This document shows, one piece after another, positions 35,701 to 46,142 of a stretch of 64,000 nucleotides of DNA; position 1 is the first letter of the stretch; each line of letters starts with the position of its first letter. Under the pieces are notes generated by a model, which saw only the letters and a program-made list of their open reading frames with translations, did not search any database and was not told where the DNA came from. The stretch covers positions 13,523,102-13,587,101 of the forward strand of contig OY855906.1 in assembly GCA_963693305.1 (NCBI GenBank), written 5' to 3'. The DNA comes from Meandrina meandrites. Taxonomy: Eukaryota; Cnidaria; Anthozoa; Scleractinia; Meandrinidae. Position numbers and translations under genes: made by a program.

Positions 35701-37866
35701 CACCTTTTTGAAATGTTCCCGCAGATAAGCCACACCCCCGATTTTGAGCGACGATTTTTGGAAAAAAGGTGCGGCTTATCTGCGGGTGTTTACGGTACAT
35801 GTACATGTACATGTACATGTAAGGTAACGTAAAGTCTGAAAACAAGCCTAGTGGCCCATCAGGCCGGAGCTTATCCTGGTTTCCGTAGCATGAAGCGACT
35901 AGGAGTAATTCTACTCCCCCTGGATGGGATGCTAGTCCATCGCAGGGACAGTTACCCCCAGCAGTAAATTCGCTGGTACCCATTTATACACCTGGGTGGA
36001 TAGAGGCACTATGAGAGTTAAGTGTCTTGCCCAGGAACACAACTCAGTGCCCCGGCCAGGGCTCGAACCCGGACCACTCGATCCAGAGTCCAGCGCACTA
36101 ACCATTAGGTCACTGCACCTCCCATTTACATGTACATGTACATGTAACTAATTTGCATGCTATTACTTCATCAAACGTACAGTAAATTGACCAATAATTA
36201 TAAAACACTTACCACTGGCAGCATTCCATACACAAGCTGTCTGATCCTCAGAAGCAGTTGCAATCATGGAACCACATGGACTCCAACAAACACTCCAGAT
36301 CTCAGCTGCCATCTCTTGGTCTTCTCTCTTGATAAAATGAGCTCTAAAATTCAGCAGTTCCTCAGGCTCGGGTGAGGTGACTGGTTGAAACCTATAGAGA
36401 CATAAATTCCCAGTGTCCAATCCAACGGCCAAGCTACTGAGATTATGTGACCAGGCCATTGTCAAAATCCCACCAATGCAGGTCAAAGCAGTACTTTGAT
36501 GGGAATCACTTCCAGGGAGCCATCTCAAAAGATTTCCATCCAAGCAACCAATGAAGGCAAAGTTATTGTTCCATGTGAGGCATCTGATGGCGCTTTCATA
36601 CTTTGTTTGGAAGATCGGATCAGCTTTACCTTTCTGCCAAACACATATTTTCCCAGTAAAATCGCCTGCCAGAACCAAGTTTGCGTCATTTACTGCAACA
36701 CCACACCCAGTGACTTCAAGGAATTTGATGTTGTGCTGCTCTTCAAGTTGAACGGGAAATGTATCCTCAGGGTTGTTGTACCCCAAGCTGACGTAATGGA
36801 GTGACATGATTCCACCCACCCATAATGCTTTTCCTGGTACTGCCCAGTTGAGATGGATAATGGAATTTTTTGGACCACCATGAACTTCATGGACAAGCTC
36901 ACCACTGGACGTCCACCAGGAGAAAATTCCCGACAGGTAAGATACTGCAAGAAGATAGTTCCCATGCCACAGGGCTACCTGGGCTGAGCCTGTGGCTTGA
37001 AGAAATGAGCTGACTGACAGGTCATTTTCATTGAGAAGAAGAAAGATCCCTCCCTGGAATCCGACAGCAAAGATGCCCTTGTGGCATGGCGACAGACACA
37101 GCAAAGAAGCCTTTGAGTCTCCAAGTGGATCTAAAGTTTGGGATTTCAAAAAGCTTCCACTTCCAGAGAACAAATGCGCCTCACTAAAATTATTATGATG
37201 CCTTTGAAGAAGTGCAATAACATTGTTCTGGGGTGTAAAAATTGCCATATCATAGAAATCTTTCTGCTCTACATATGTGGAGCTGCTCGGGTTGCCCTGC
37301 CTACTTACTGATTCAGGTTTTTCAGTTACAAAACAGTTACTGATTGCTTTGTCTTGAGAATTTACAGGCTTTTGTGGGTTGACAATCCACTTTTCTTGAA
37401 TTTCCCACCTTTCATTGCTTTTCCTGAGGTCGTAGGCAGTTACAACAGAATCTCCGCCGCCACAGAGTAAAACCTGGTCTCCATCTGTAGACCAATCGGC
37501 AAAATGAAGCTCTCCGACTTTCGCTTTACTGTTTAGAAGCAGCTCCCATGTTGGACTCCAAAGCTTGATCTCACCACTGTAACTTGCCGTGAAAACAGCG
37601 TTCAGACGGGCGTTATAAAGCATCACAGTTATTAAATCACTATGAGCTTGAAACGAGTACTTTCTCTGCCTTTTTGTTATGTCCCAACAGACTACAAGAG
37701 CTCCGAGAGGCGTGACATAAGATTTATGATCTTCTGGATCGAGAAAACGAGCCGGGAAACCGGCGCACTGCCGCAAGGAACCAACCCCCCAGGAAAAATC
37801 CACCGTAAAACCAAATTTGTCTTTTGTGCTACTACACATACCTTCATTTGAGGTAGGTTTATCCAT
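32734..37866 (-). CDS. WD40-repeat protein, 689 aa, two coding exons
   Basis: Exons on the minus strand are 37866-36213 and 33149-32734, joined G|GG across a GTAAGTG donor and a TTCTTTAG acceptor. The sum is 2070 nt with one stop. The join restores a textbook WD unit (ACVWNAASGEKLETLTGHTTAVTSVDW). WD-type units are visible near the start (GALVVCWD, IKLWSP), in the middle (GKICVWQ) and at the end (RLVLWDCLSG). The whole chain is probably two beta-propellers. There is no signal peptide or TM. I do not recognise the orthologue, and the role is presumably as a scaffold. It lies head-to-head with CFAP298, whose start is 226 bp away, so a shared bidirectional promoter is likely. The single 3.1 kb intron contains two SINEs and a TIR element. 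Confidence 0.85.
34294..34515 (+). mobile_element. tRNA-derived SINE, family 2
   Basis: The head GGGGATGGCGCAGTGGGGAG and the B-box-like GGGTTCGATTCCCGG resemble a tRNA but do not close an acceptor stem. The body ends in a (TTTA)n-like tail around 34530-34565. It lies antisense in the WD40 gene intron. Confidence 0.78.
34936..35795. mobile_element. 860-bp TIR element in the WD40 gene intron
   Basis: Ends CCGTAAACACCCGCTGATAAG and the inverse at 35755-35795 match over about 30 bp including GCCGCACC. TA lies on both sides (34934-34935 and 35796-35797). A second, shorter inverted match occurs just inside the right end (near 35720-35755). No transposase ORF is present. Confidence 0.72.
35822..36123 (-). 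mobile_element. tRNA-derived SINE, family 1, second full-length copy
   Basis: The reverse strand reads GGAGGTGCAGTGACCTAATGG, then GGTTCGAGCCC (a better B box than the copy at 7166), then the same body and 3' end. It ends just inside an ACATGT-repeat tract on both sides, so ACATGT-rich DNA may be the target duplication. Confidence 0.85.
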
Positions 37867-38092
37867 GTCTGAAAATGAAAACGCTTTCGTGCAGCCTGAA
37901 AGATTTTTGCTAACTCACGATGGAGTGCACGATGAATATTTAAAATTCGCTTCGTACAAAAAGTCACGAAATGTCTCGGTAAAGAAGCGCGGTGCACTGT
38001 GGTATAGCTTCTTCGGTGTCTATGGCAACGGTACTGTCGAGTATTTTCCGCCATCTTTGATTGTACATAAAAGTTGCACATTCGCTTTTACA
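37867..38092. promoter_or_regulatory. likely bidirectional promoter between the WD40 gene and CFAP298
   Basis: Only 226 bp separate the two start codons, and the genes diverge. No TATA box is evident. The stretch is GC-richer than the flanking DNA. This is inferred from layout only. Confidence 0.5.
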
Positions 38093-41000
38093 ATGGTGAA
38101 ACTTCACTTAAAACAGGGAGATGAGAGTTTATTCCTTTTCGAGACAACTTGTCAAGCTGAGCTGTCGGAGCTTATACCACAACTAGTTAGAATTCAGAAT
38201 GGGCGACTGAAAATCGAGCGTTTGTTTTATGGTAAGCCTGCAGTTGAAATTTAGGCTATTTACACGTACATGTAAGCTTATGTCATGTATCCGCATTTAT
38301 TAGCCCTTTTAGTCAGTCACTGGTTTAGTTAACAGCACCTGCTGGCTGCGGAGATACGTTTTCTTACCATTTTCTTGATAATAGCACAGCAATCGGCCCA
38401 TACATTCAAAACGAGTGTTATGTTGTACGGTTGTATTCGACATACACTGGATGGGATGGCATCAGGTTAATAGTATAATTTTGTTCAATTAATCATTTTA
38501 CCTATCAGCTGTAAATCAGTTCATGCATTAAGATCTTCATCCGTGGCCCTTCATTGATTCCTTTATTTACGTAGGATATATATTTTTTATTTCATTTTAT
38601 TTATTTTGTTTTGCTTGAATCTGGTTTCAAAATTGAATTAGAACAATAAAATAAAAGGTATAATTTATTATATTTCCACGTATAAATTTATTTTTCCTCA
38701 CTATTATTTTGATCCTCTGTATTTTAAAGCTTTTGCAGACTACAATTAAGTAAAGCATAAGCCTTTTCTCATTTTATAAGACATTTACAATGTACAGTAT
38801 ATAAGACATGGAATGATTAGGAACTGGTGTGATCAGGCAACCACAGATGTTCAGCTGACTCACCACATGGTTCCTTACTGGAAGCTCACTTAAAATCAAT
38901 TGTTATGTGTTCTGGTAGAAATGGAAGAGCTTGCAAAGCATGGGATTACCCTACCACCCAACATGCAGGGTTTAACAGAAGAGCAGCTCTCTGACCTTAA
39001 TCTTCATGATGAATGGGAAGATGAATGCATTCCTAGTGGAGGCGTCATTGAAAACAAAGACCCTATTGGAAGACGAAATGGCAAAGGTTAGGCCTGTAAT
39101 ATGGGTTGATGAGATGTACATTTTTAAATAAGCAACTTTGGAGAGTTTTTTTTTAATACTGTAAAGGAAATTTTTTGTAGACATATAAAAATCTTGGACA
39201 CTGGCTCTTAGAATTGAGCAGTTTCTGTTTGTCTTTGATGCAGCACCTGGTGAAAAAATGGCAGAAGTCATCAACAGAACAAGGGAAGAGGCAAAGGCCA
39301 AAGTTTCCAAGGTTGTACAATTTGGTATTTTCCTTCATTTTTATTTATTTTTATTATCATATATTACCATACACTAGAACAAATAAACTTAAAATACCAA
39401 ATTGTACCAAAGGTAAAATTGACCCACAACATACCAGTATAAAAAGGCAAACTGGTTATAATTAACCCATTTATAATACAATTGCAGGAGCAAGCTGATA
39501 AAAATATCCCACTTACTAGTGAGATTGTAAAGGAAGCTCTTGATCAAATGAGAGGTGCTGTGATGATTGTGTATCCCATGGGACTACCTCCTCATGACCC
39601 AATCAAACAAGAACTGGAAAATACTGAAGATTTATCAGGAACACAGGTGAGGTTTATAATGGATAATGTACAGCACTGCACATGTACATTATTACAGGAT
39701 TAATAGTAATAGAAATATTTCTTTTTTTAAAATGGTATCATCAAATTAAAAGTCCCTCCAAATTGCCTTGGATCCAATAAAAATTCTCAGAAGGTTGAAG
39801 ATTTTATTATCTTCTCAGAATGAAAAATGTACACTATAAGTCTTATGTACAATGTAACAGTTACAAAACAAGTCTGTGTTCAAGCTTGTGTAGTGGCCCA
39901 TCAGATAGGGGCTTATCCCGCTTTCTGTAGCATGAGACAACCAGGAGGATTTCTACTCCTCCTGGATGGGATGCTAGTGCATTTTATAGGTTTTAACTAT
40001 TTTTTTTTTATTATGGGGAGGTGTGATGGCCTAATGATTTAAGTGTGCTGGACAGTCTGAGTTCTAGCCCTTGCCATTGTGTTTCTTATAACAGTAATAA
40101 ATAAAATTTAAATGAAATAATTATTTAAATTAGATGACATAAAGGTTACGCACAGCTTCTCATAAAATAAATGAAAAATAAAATTTCCGAAACAAGAATG
40201 TTTTGAGGGCAGATTTTAAAGATGAAAGAGATGTTGTATTTTTAACAGAATCTGGTAAAGTGTTCCATAATATAAGTGCAGAGAAAGAAAAGGCAGGTTC
40301 ACCATATTTCACATAGTTCACAGTAGGGGCAGTAAAAAGTAGTTTAGAGGATGAGCGTAGGCTTCATTGCAGGTGGTGTTATTGTAGAAGGGACAACAAG
40401 TAGGCTAGACAAAGTCCATGGATAATCTTATACATCTACATGTATATAATACTTGAAGCATAAATAAACCTTTGAAAGAAGTCTCAAACATACAGTTTAG
40501 CTTAAAAAATCTCAAGAAACATGTAGAGCAATTAGACACACATGCATTTACAGTACAGCGTGTGTATGTCTTTTCTACACTATTGCCTGTTTGCAGCCTG
40601 GCTTGGGATATACCCTGTCAGTGAGGAAGCTGTTTAACCATTTTTAATCTTTTTTTCCATACAGAAACCCTAGAGCCATAATTTGCCTTCTGATATTTTT
40701 TTAGTTTTTCCTGTTGATTTCTGGTTTCTTTCCTGATGATTCCCACATTTTATCAAGATACATGAAATGTTCATACATGTGTATTCCTTTGAGAGATGTT
40801 TGTTTACATGTAAGATCCAATACTGTATTTAACATTTCTAGGCCTCTCTCCAAGTGTTGGATGAGGGCACTACCCAATTGTGGTGGGCTGGAAAGGAGCT
40901 TCAAAGAGGAAAAAAGCTCCAGGACTTCATTGGAAAAAATGAAAAAACTAAACTTATTGCCAAGCTTCAAAAGGTGAGGAAATAGAAAAACTAAAGGATT

Positions 41001-42039
41001 TTCTTATGTCTGTCTTTCTTTGGTCACCACATCTGGTAGATGTCAAATTCCCCCCAGGGGGGAGGGCACTCCCTTATATATGTATAATCTATAAGAGCTA
41101 CGTGCATGTGCGGCCCCAAAGGTTATGGTTTTCTAGCCATTTTAGTCTGAAATACATGTAGGGTATAAATTTTTGTAGGTATGGCTTGTCTGGTGAGTCT
41201 GGTCAGCGACTGTTGGAAGAAATTATTTCTATTGTTGTTATTATGCACCCCTTGAGAAATACGATTTAAAAAAGTTGGGAATTTGAGGCTCCTGTCAAAT
41301 TTTTAATCCAACCAAAGCAGTTCATGAGTACAATAATTATGGTCTGAAATAGGGTATTGGTTCTGGGGTCAGGTGTAAAATGGGCCAGGGAAATTGCATT
41401 TTAATTTTTGGTCTGCAGCAGGGTAAGGGTTTCTTGAAGTGTGCTGCACGCCCCACCCAAATTTTTGGAGAGTCCCTGAAAAACCTCCCTCCCTGCCCAA
41501 GAATGCAACGCTGTGATTGGTGAAAGATTGAACCCGGACCAGCACGCTAAACGTCAGATTTTAAAACTAAAACAAGTTAACATGATTAGTTCTCTCTAAA
41601 GCTACGTGAAGTGAAAGTTTTCCAATAGGAGCTTTACTGTTTATTCCAGAAAGGGCAAGGTCCACCAGGCAGAGAACCTGTGTTCAATGAAGAACAGCGC
41701 AAACAGATGATGGCGTATGCTTACAGGAAACAAGAAGAGCTTAAGGTTCGTTTCGACAGAGGAGTAATTCACAAAAATAATGTTTACTTACAAAGGTTTT
41801 CTTTACAGGTTTTCTCTTTTCATGTCTGATAAGTTTTGTGTAGAGAATCAGCATAAATTCATGTCGGTGTTCAAGGCACGGAAGTAGACGTAATGCTTCT
41901 TGACATGTACTGCTGTGTTTTGTTTTCACAGAAACTGGAAACAGACGAAGATGACAGCTACCTTAACTCAGGCTGGGCGGATCCTCAGTCACTCAAAAGA
42001 CAATTTCACGGCGTGGGAGACGTTAAATGGCGGCCATAG
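38093..42039 (+). CDS. CFAP298: CFAP298 (C21orf59/Kurly) homologue, 289 aa, seven exons
   Basis: Exons are 38093-38231, 38919-39086, 39244-39311, 39488-39646, 40842-40973, 41650-41745 and 41932-42039, all GT-AG, totalling 870 nt with one terminal TAG. The protein is almost the same length as human CFAP298 and shares its marks: an N-terminal VKLHLKQGDES, EMEELAKHGITLPPNMQGLT, GRRNGK, RGAVMIVYPMGLPP, EDLSGTQ, LWWAGKEL, KNEKTK and a C-terminal FHGVGDVKWRP. In vertebrates the product is a cytoplasmic/ciliary factor required for outer dynein-arm assembly and planar polarity of motile cilia. I placed the start at 38093 because that Met matches the family start. An in-frame ATG at 37865 would add 76 residues of unknown type. 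Introns carry SINE pieces (intron 4) and a dispersed repeat (intron 5). Confidence 0.95.
39889..40090. mobile_element. two broken SINE family 1 pieces, opposite orientation
   Basis: 39889-39989 is the 3' end of the SINE on the minus strand (TAGTGGCCCATCAG...GGATGGGATGCTAGT). 40012-40090 is the tRNA-like head on the plus strand (GGGGAGGTGTGATGGCCTAATG). They lie in intron 4 of CFAP298. An inversion or two partial insertions would explain this. Confidence 0.6.
41045..41480 (+). repeat. dispersed repeat with GTCTGAAATAGGGTA sub-repeats, copy 1
   Basis: It shares ordered blocks with 62665-63050: CCATTTTAGTCT, CCCTTGAGAAnTnnGATTTAAAAA, GGGAATTTGA, GGTCTGAAAT, and CACCCAAATTTTTG near the end. Copies diverge by roughly a quarter. 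It lies in intron 5 of CFAP298. Confidence 0.7.
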
Positions 42040-42064
42040 GAGTGACTAACAAATTAAATTTGCG

Positions 42065-42226
42065 TACAGCGTTTTTACTCACATGAATAGTCGCCATATT
42101 GGTTCACTGAAGCAAAAGACGGTGTTTGCATAAATTGAAATAGAGTTCAATTCCCGATACGGCCGCCATTTCTTTGTTTTGGAACACCAATATGGCTTCC
42201 GTGACGTAATATGAAAACGCTCTATA
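42065..42226. mobile_element. 160-bp MITE in the 3' UTR of CFAP298
   Basis: Imperfect TIRs (TACAGCGTTTTTACTCACATGA...GCCATATTGGT and its inverse) begin 25 bases after the stop codon. If transcribed, it would form a hairpin in the 3' UTR. AATAAA lies after it at 42319-42324. Confidence 0.6.
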
Positions 42227-42318
42227 TAAAAACATACAGCCTTGTCAAGAACTCTACATTTGTCAGCATCATCGGGACTACACGGCAGGCAGGGAGATCA
42301 CCGCAGTTTAATGCTTAT

Positions 42319-42324
42319 AATAAA
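42319..42324 (+). terminator. polyadenylation signal of CFAP298
   Basis: AATAAA about 280 bases after the stop, the first one downstream. Confidence 0.5.
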
Positions 42325-42329
42325 AAAAA

Positions 42330-43995
42330 CGACCGTTGGCGCTGAATTTATATTTATCGCTACTGATCTTACGTGGGAACATTGTTTCCATTATTCATGC
42401 TTGGGAATTCATTTTTTAAGAGACTGTTGGGTATTCGACTGTTTTACTGTGTCAACAGGCCTTTGCCGAATTGGTAACTTGAAATATGCTCTATTTCACA
42501 TTTTTTAGTTGTTGAAGTTCGAGTGTTTGTTTGCCTATCAGAACAAACCGGTAATCGATATCCTTTAGGCTGACGCCCAAAAAGTCATCTATAAGTGGAG
42601 GTTTTTTACCAAGTGTTTTCACTAGTTGCTTCGCTTTGTCACGTCGTTTCAGGCAAGAGTAAAGTTTATCCTCGTTAGTGGGTATTCAGTTACATATAGT
42701 ATTTATCTGACTCGTAACGCGATACTGTTTCTTTACCTGGCAGAGTTTCGAAGAAACCATGCACTTCTCTGATAGTTTAGTTGGCTGCAGAGCTCGCTAA
42801 ATAGCTAAGGCACTATGGCATAAACACTTGCATCGGTACTCAGACATGGAAAACAACAGTACGATGTTATGTTTTGTGGGCTGAATTCTTTGAATTCCGT
42901 TTAACATCTGTTTCTAAACAAAATCTCTTGACTTATTTTTTGGACACTTGCTTGCTATAAGTGAATGTACATTTCTATATATTTTACACCGAATGTGAAC
43001 CGGGTAACTTTCTTACTCGTAGAACATGCTTCGATAAATTATCCAAGCTTTGACTCCTAAATATCAACGACGCTTGTCTCGATTTAAAGAATGCTATGGT
43101 AGAACTTGCATGTTTACTCTCTTTTTTATCAGCCACATATAGGATATAAAATTTTATTGTTGTACAAAATAAAAAACACTGCAGAAAAATAAATCAGGTA
43201 AAAGAAATAAAGTACCAGTGATAGTGATGTGGTCATGTTTCATTTGATCAAGTTACCCCATACAGCTAATGATATTTGAACATAGTTAGATTAGTCATGA
43301 GAATTAATCTCTAGAGCTTGGACTGAAAGTTAGTGATTTTTTCGACAATTCCGTGTAAAAGGCAGGCTGTTCTAGCTAGGGGTCGGTATGACTTAAACAA
43401 GTTAGACTGTACAAATGTTTCCCAACAAATATACTGAATTTCAGTTTTATGTTGGAAGCAGCGAGAGTATGTCACGTTTTCAATACCAGTTAACGCCCTG
43501 CAACCCACAACAACAACGACGATGACAACAACTTTATTAAATTGTACTTTTTGCAGCGCAACGGAGACTGCTTTACATAGTTCAGGAATACTTGAGTAAA
43601 TATAAGTTGACTAGATAACCACGAAATACAGATCTAAGGGTGCTTATCATTAGTCAAAACTGGCCGGCCGGTCCCGTGGTTTTGAATGTGAAATGAGCCT
43701 TTTCCACGTGATCTTCCCGCAAATTCACCACAACGGTGTATAATCTTGATGCATCGACTAATATGACTGGACAAATCTGAATAACAACGGAATTCGTTTC
43801 TCGAATATAACGGTATGGCCGACAAGTTCTGACTAATGGTAAGCATCCTAAGTCAATTATTATACTATTTACAAGCCATACTATTCACAAGTGAAACTAT
43901 TTACAGATAAAAGATTTTAGGTTTGGTCAAATAAAATAACTTGCGTCGGCCTGTTCGGTGGAAAACGTCCCTACCCAAATTGTTGGCCAAAATGA

Positions 43996-44072
<77 letters not shown>

Positions 44073-44930
44073 CGATCCTCAACTCAAAAGGCCGCGTCTC
44101 TGCAGTGTGTTAGTAATACATGGCTAGACGGATGAGTAAGCAATCTAGCAGCGATAGTATCTTCAACGTAACAGTCAAATTTAGGATGACTCGGTTCCTC
44201 TTACAGTTAAAATTAGCGTGTTTTTCATAAACGAGAAATTCTATTATAAAAGGGAATGGTACCTCCCACGTTTTACATCATCCCTTTCAGACGCAAAAAG
44301 CAAATTTGTTCTTTTAAGGGGTTGTGACACGTTGTGGAGTCAAGCGTCCTGCAAACTGAACATGTTCAAACTCTCATGAAACCAAATATAATGCTGACAA
44401 AGATGCGATATAAGTTGCTTATGTTGTAACAATATTATTAGCAAAAATGGGACGCAGTTTATTGGCAACTGTCAGAGAAAATGTGCTAGTTGGCTGCCTG
44501 CTGTTTACGTTTTTACAGTTAACTGGCAACTGTAGGTGAAAATTGCTGAGCCAGGCACCTTTTATACCTGAAATTCTTGTTTAAGTTTACCCAAGGCTGG
44601 GAAAGGATGGTAAGTATACAGGAGAGGTCGGAGCACTCTTGATCATGGTGAAACAAACATTTCCATTTTGGTTTCCGACAACTCAAGAACAAACTCTTCG
44701 ATTTTGGAAGAGGTTAATACAAATTTACTGATTTTTCATTTTTTTTGTTTTCAAATTCACTTGATTCAAAGGAAATTTTTGTTAAAACAGTGTTTCCAAC
44801 CCTTTCTTCACCTAATTTCCTCGCATATTTAGGGTCGCCCACTTCCTCTCAGAACGAGATACTTCATTGGTTCTTAAAACAATAGATAATAGGTCATAAC
44901 AATGCCATGAATAACAATAAAGGTAGTGTT
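42330..44930. other. intergenic stretch, no gene recognised
   Basis: Only short ORFs without domains. It includes a TTGA microsatellite. Confidence 0.4.
43996..44072 (+). repeat. (TTGA)n microsatellite
   Basis: About 19 uninterrupted units. A short inverse relative (CAATCAATCAATCAAT) lies at 46776. Confidence 0.96.
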
Positions 44931-44999
44931 TACAGAGGGCGGATGAAAATAGAGGTTCCAGAGAGGTAGTGTCTTACTGCATATTTACAGTGACCTTCC

Positions 45000-46130
45000 T
45001 CAAAATGTTACACATATTTCTTCCCTTGGTTCGATCTTGCACATTTCCATGGGCGGCATAGAAGTTCCCAATGTCCCCACCTTAGAGAAGTCGTTCTCTG
45101 CATTATGTTCCACAGAGCAAGTACCACAAATAAGATTCCTCACGAATACCCTGAAATCTTTCATCTGAACAACATAGATTACAAAATTGATAGCGCCGTT
45201 GGAAAATGCGAGCACCCCGCTCGAGTAGCGAATAACAAAATCTGTTTTGAAGTCAATATCGGGTTTGGCGATCATGTTGTATGTAACATAACCCAAATAT
45301 GCAAAATAGGGAATGACAAAGGCAAACGTTACTGCAACCAGGAGTAATGTTCCCCGAACTTTGGCAGCCCTCAGTTTCACCTTCATCGGATTGTCCACCT
45401 GCATGGAAATAGTCACTCTTACTTTGATCCACACCGTTCTTATTAATGAGACATTTACCACGACAAGAAATATGCAGGGGAGAACATATACTATTACAGT
45501 AAATGATAGAAACATAAGTCGAAATGGTAAGTATTCTCTGTCATACTTGCAAATAACCGTGAAATGTGTCTCGTTTAGATCGTATCTTATTGGCTCAAAC
45601 GTGGTAGCGGGGAGCAGCGTTATAGCAAATCCAACAACCCAGGAGAGGAAAATCAATTTTCGAACCGTTGAGGCTCGTAGGGTGCGTGGAACTCTTCTTA
45701 GCGAGAAATATTTCTCCATACCTATCACTACTAAATTGTTAATAGTTATAACAGGAAACACAATGTTAAAATAGCGAACTATTTTACAAGCCCAGCGTCC
45801 TTGAAAGACGTCAAAATGAATCTGAATACAAGTAAGGGGAAGCGATACCATGGCACATAACATGTCCGAGAGAGCTAAACTCTTTATGTAAAAATTGAAA
45901 TTTTTCATGAAACGGCTTGACTTCAAGTAAAGCGCCTGTTTCCTAGAACAAACAAAATACAGTATTAAACTGCCCCCTACGAGGCCCACTACACCTATAA
46001 TCACCATTGATAACAACAAGGCAAGTTTTGTCGTGTATCCCGCTGGTGTGAAGATGTAGAACGGTAAAACTTCGCCCAAAAAGGACACATTTTTGCTGTC
46101 ACCTGAAGCCACGTTTACAACGCTCGCCAT
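45000..46130 (-). CDS. class A orphan GPCR, 376 aa, intronless coding region
   Basis: The start is the first ATG after an acceptor-like CATTTACAG (exon edge about 46142), which indicates a 5' UTR intron. The N-terminus carries NVS (14-16). Seven TM helices are clear, with LALSDML in TM2, a Cys before TM3 (GRWACK), EKY in place of DRY, Trp in TM4, Cys in the second extracellular loop (VICKY), FVIPYF in TM6 and NFVIY in place of NPxxY. TM1 has GGSLIL where the Asn of GN is expected. These changes affect activation switches but the ORF is intact, so I read it as a divergent and expressed receptor, not a pseudogene. The tail is about 60 residues. Ligand unknown. Confidence 0.85.
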   Translation of the reverse strand: MASVVNVASGDSKNVSFLGEVLPFYIFTPAGYTTKLALLLSMVIIGVVGLVGGSLILYFVCSRKQALYLKSSRFMKNFNFYIKSLALSDMLCAMVSLPLTCIQIHFDVFQGRWACKIVRYFNIVFPVITINNLVVIGMEKYFSLRRVPRTLRASTVRKLIFLSWVVGFAITLLPATTFEPIRYDLNETHFTVICKYDREYLPFRLMFLSFTVIVYVLPCIFLVVVNVSLIRTVWIKVRVTISMQVDNPMKVKLRAAKVRGTLLLVAVTFAFVIPYFAYLGYVTYNMIAKPDIDFKTDFVIRYSSGVLAFSNGAINFVIYVVQMKDFRVFVRNLICGTCSVEHNAENDFSKVGTLGTSMPPMEMCKIEPREEICVTF

Positions 46131-46142
46131 GGCTGTAGGTTC

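Noticed and set aside
36496..36965. ORFs inside the WD40 exon in other frames
   Set aside because: Shadows of the WD40 frame.
37692..38081. Minus-strand ORF over the WD40/CFAP298 start region
   Set aside because: It overlaps both genes' starts in another frame and has no domain or splice context.
43996..44072. CRISPR-like array
   Set aside because: It is a plain tetranucleotide microsatellite without spacers, in a eukaryotic context.
45105..45774. Plus-strand ORFs opposite the GPCR at 45000-46130
   Set aside because: Antisense shadows of the receptor with no motif.
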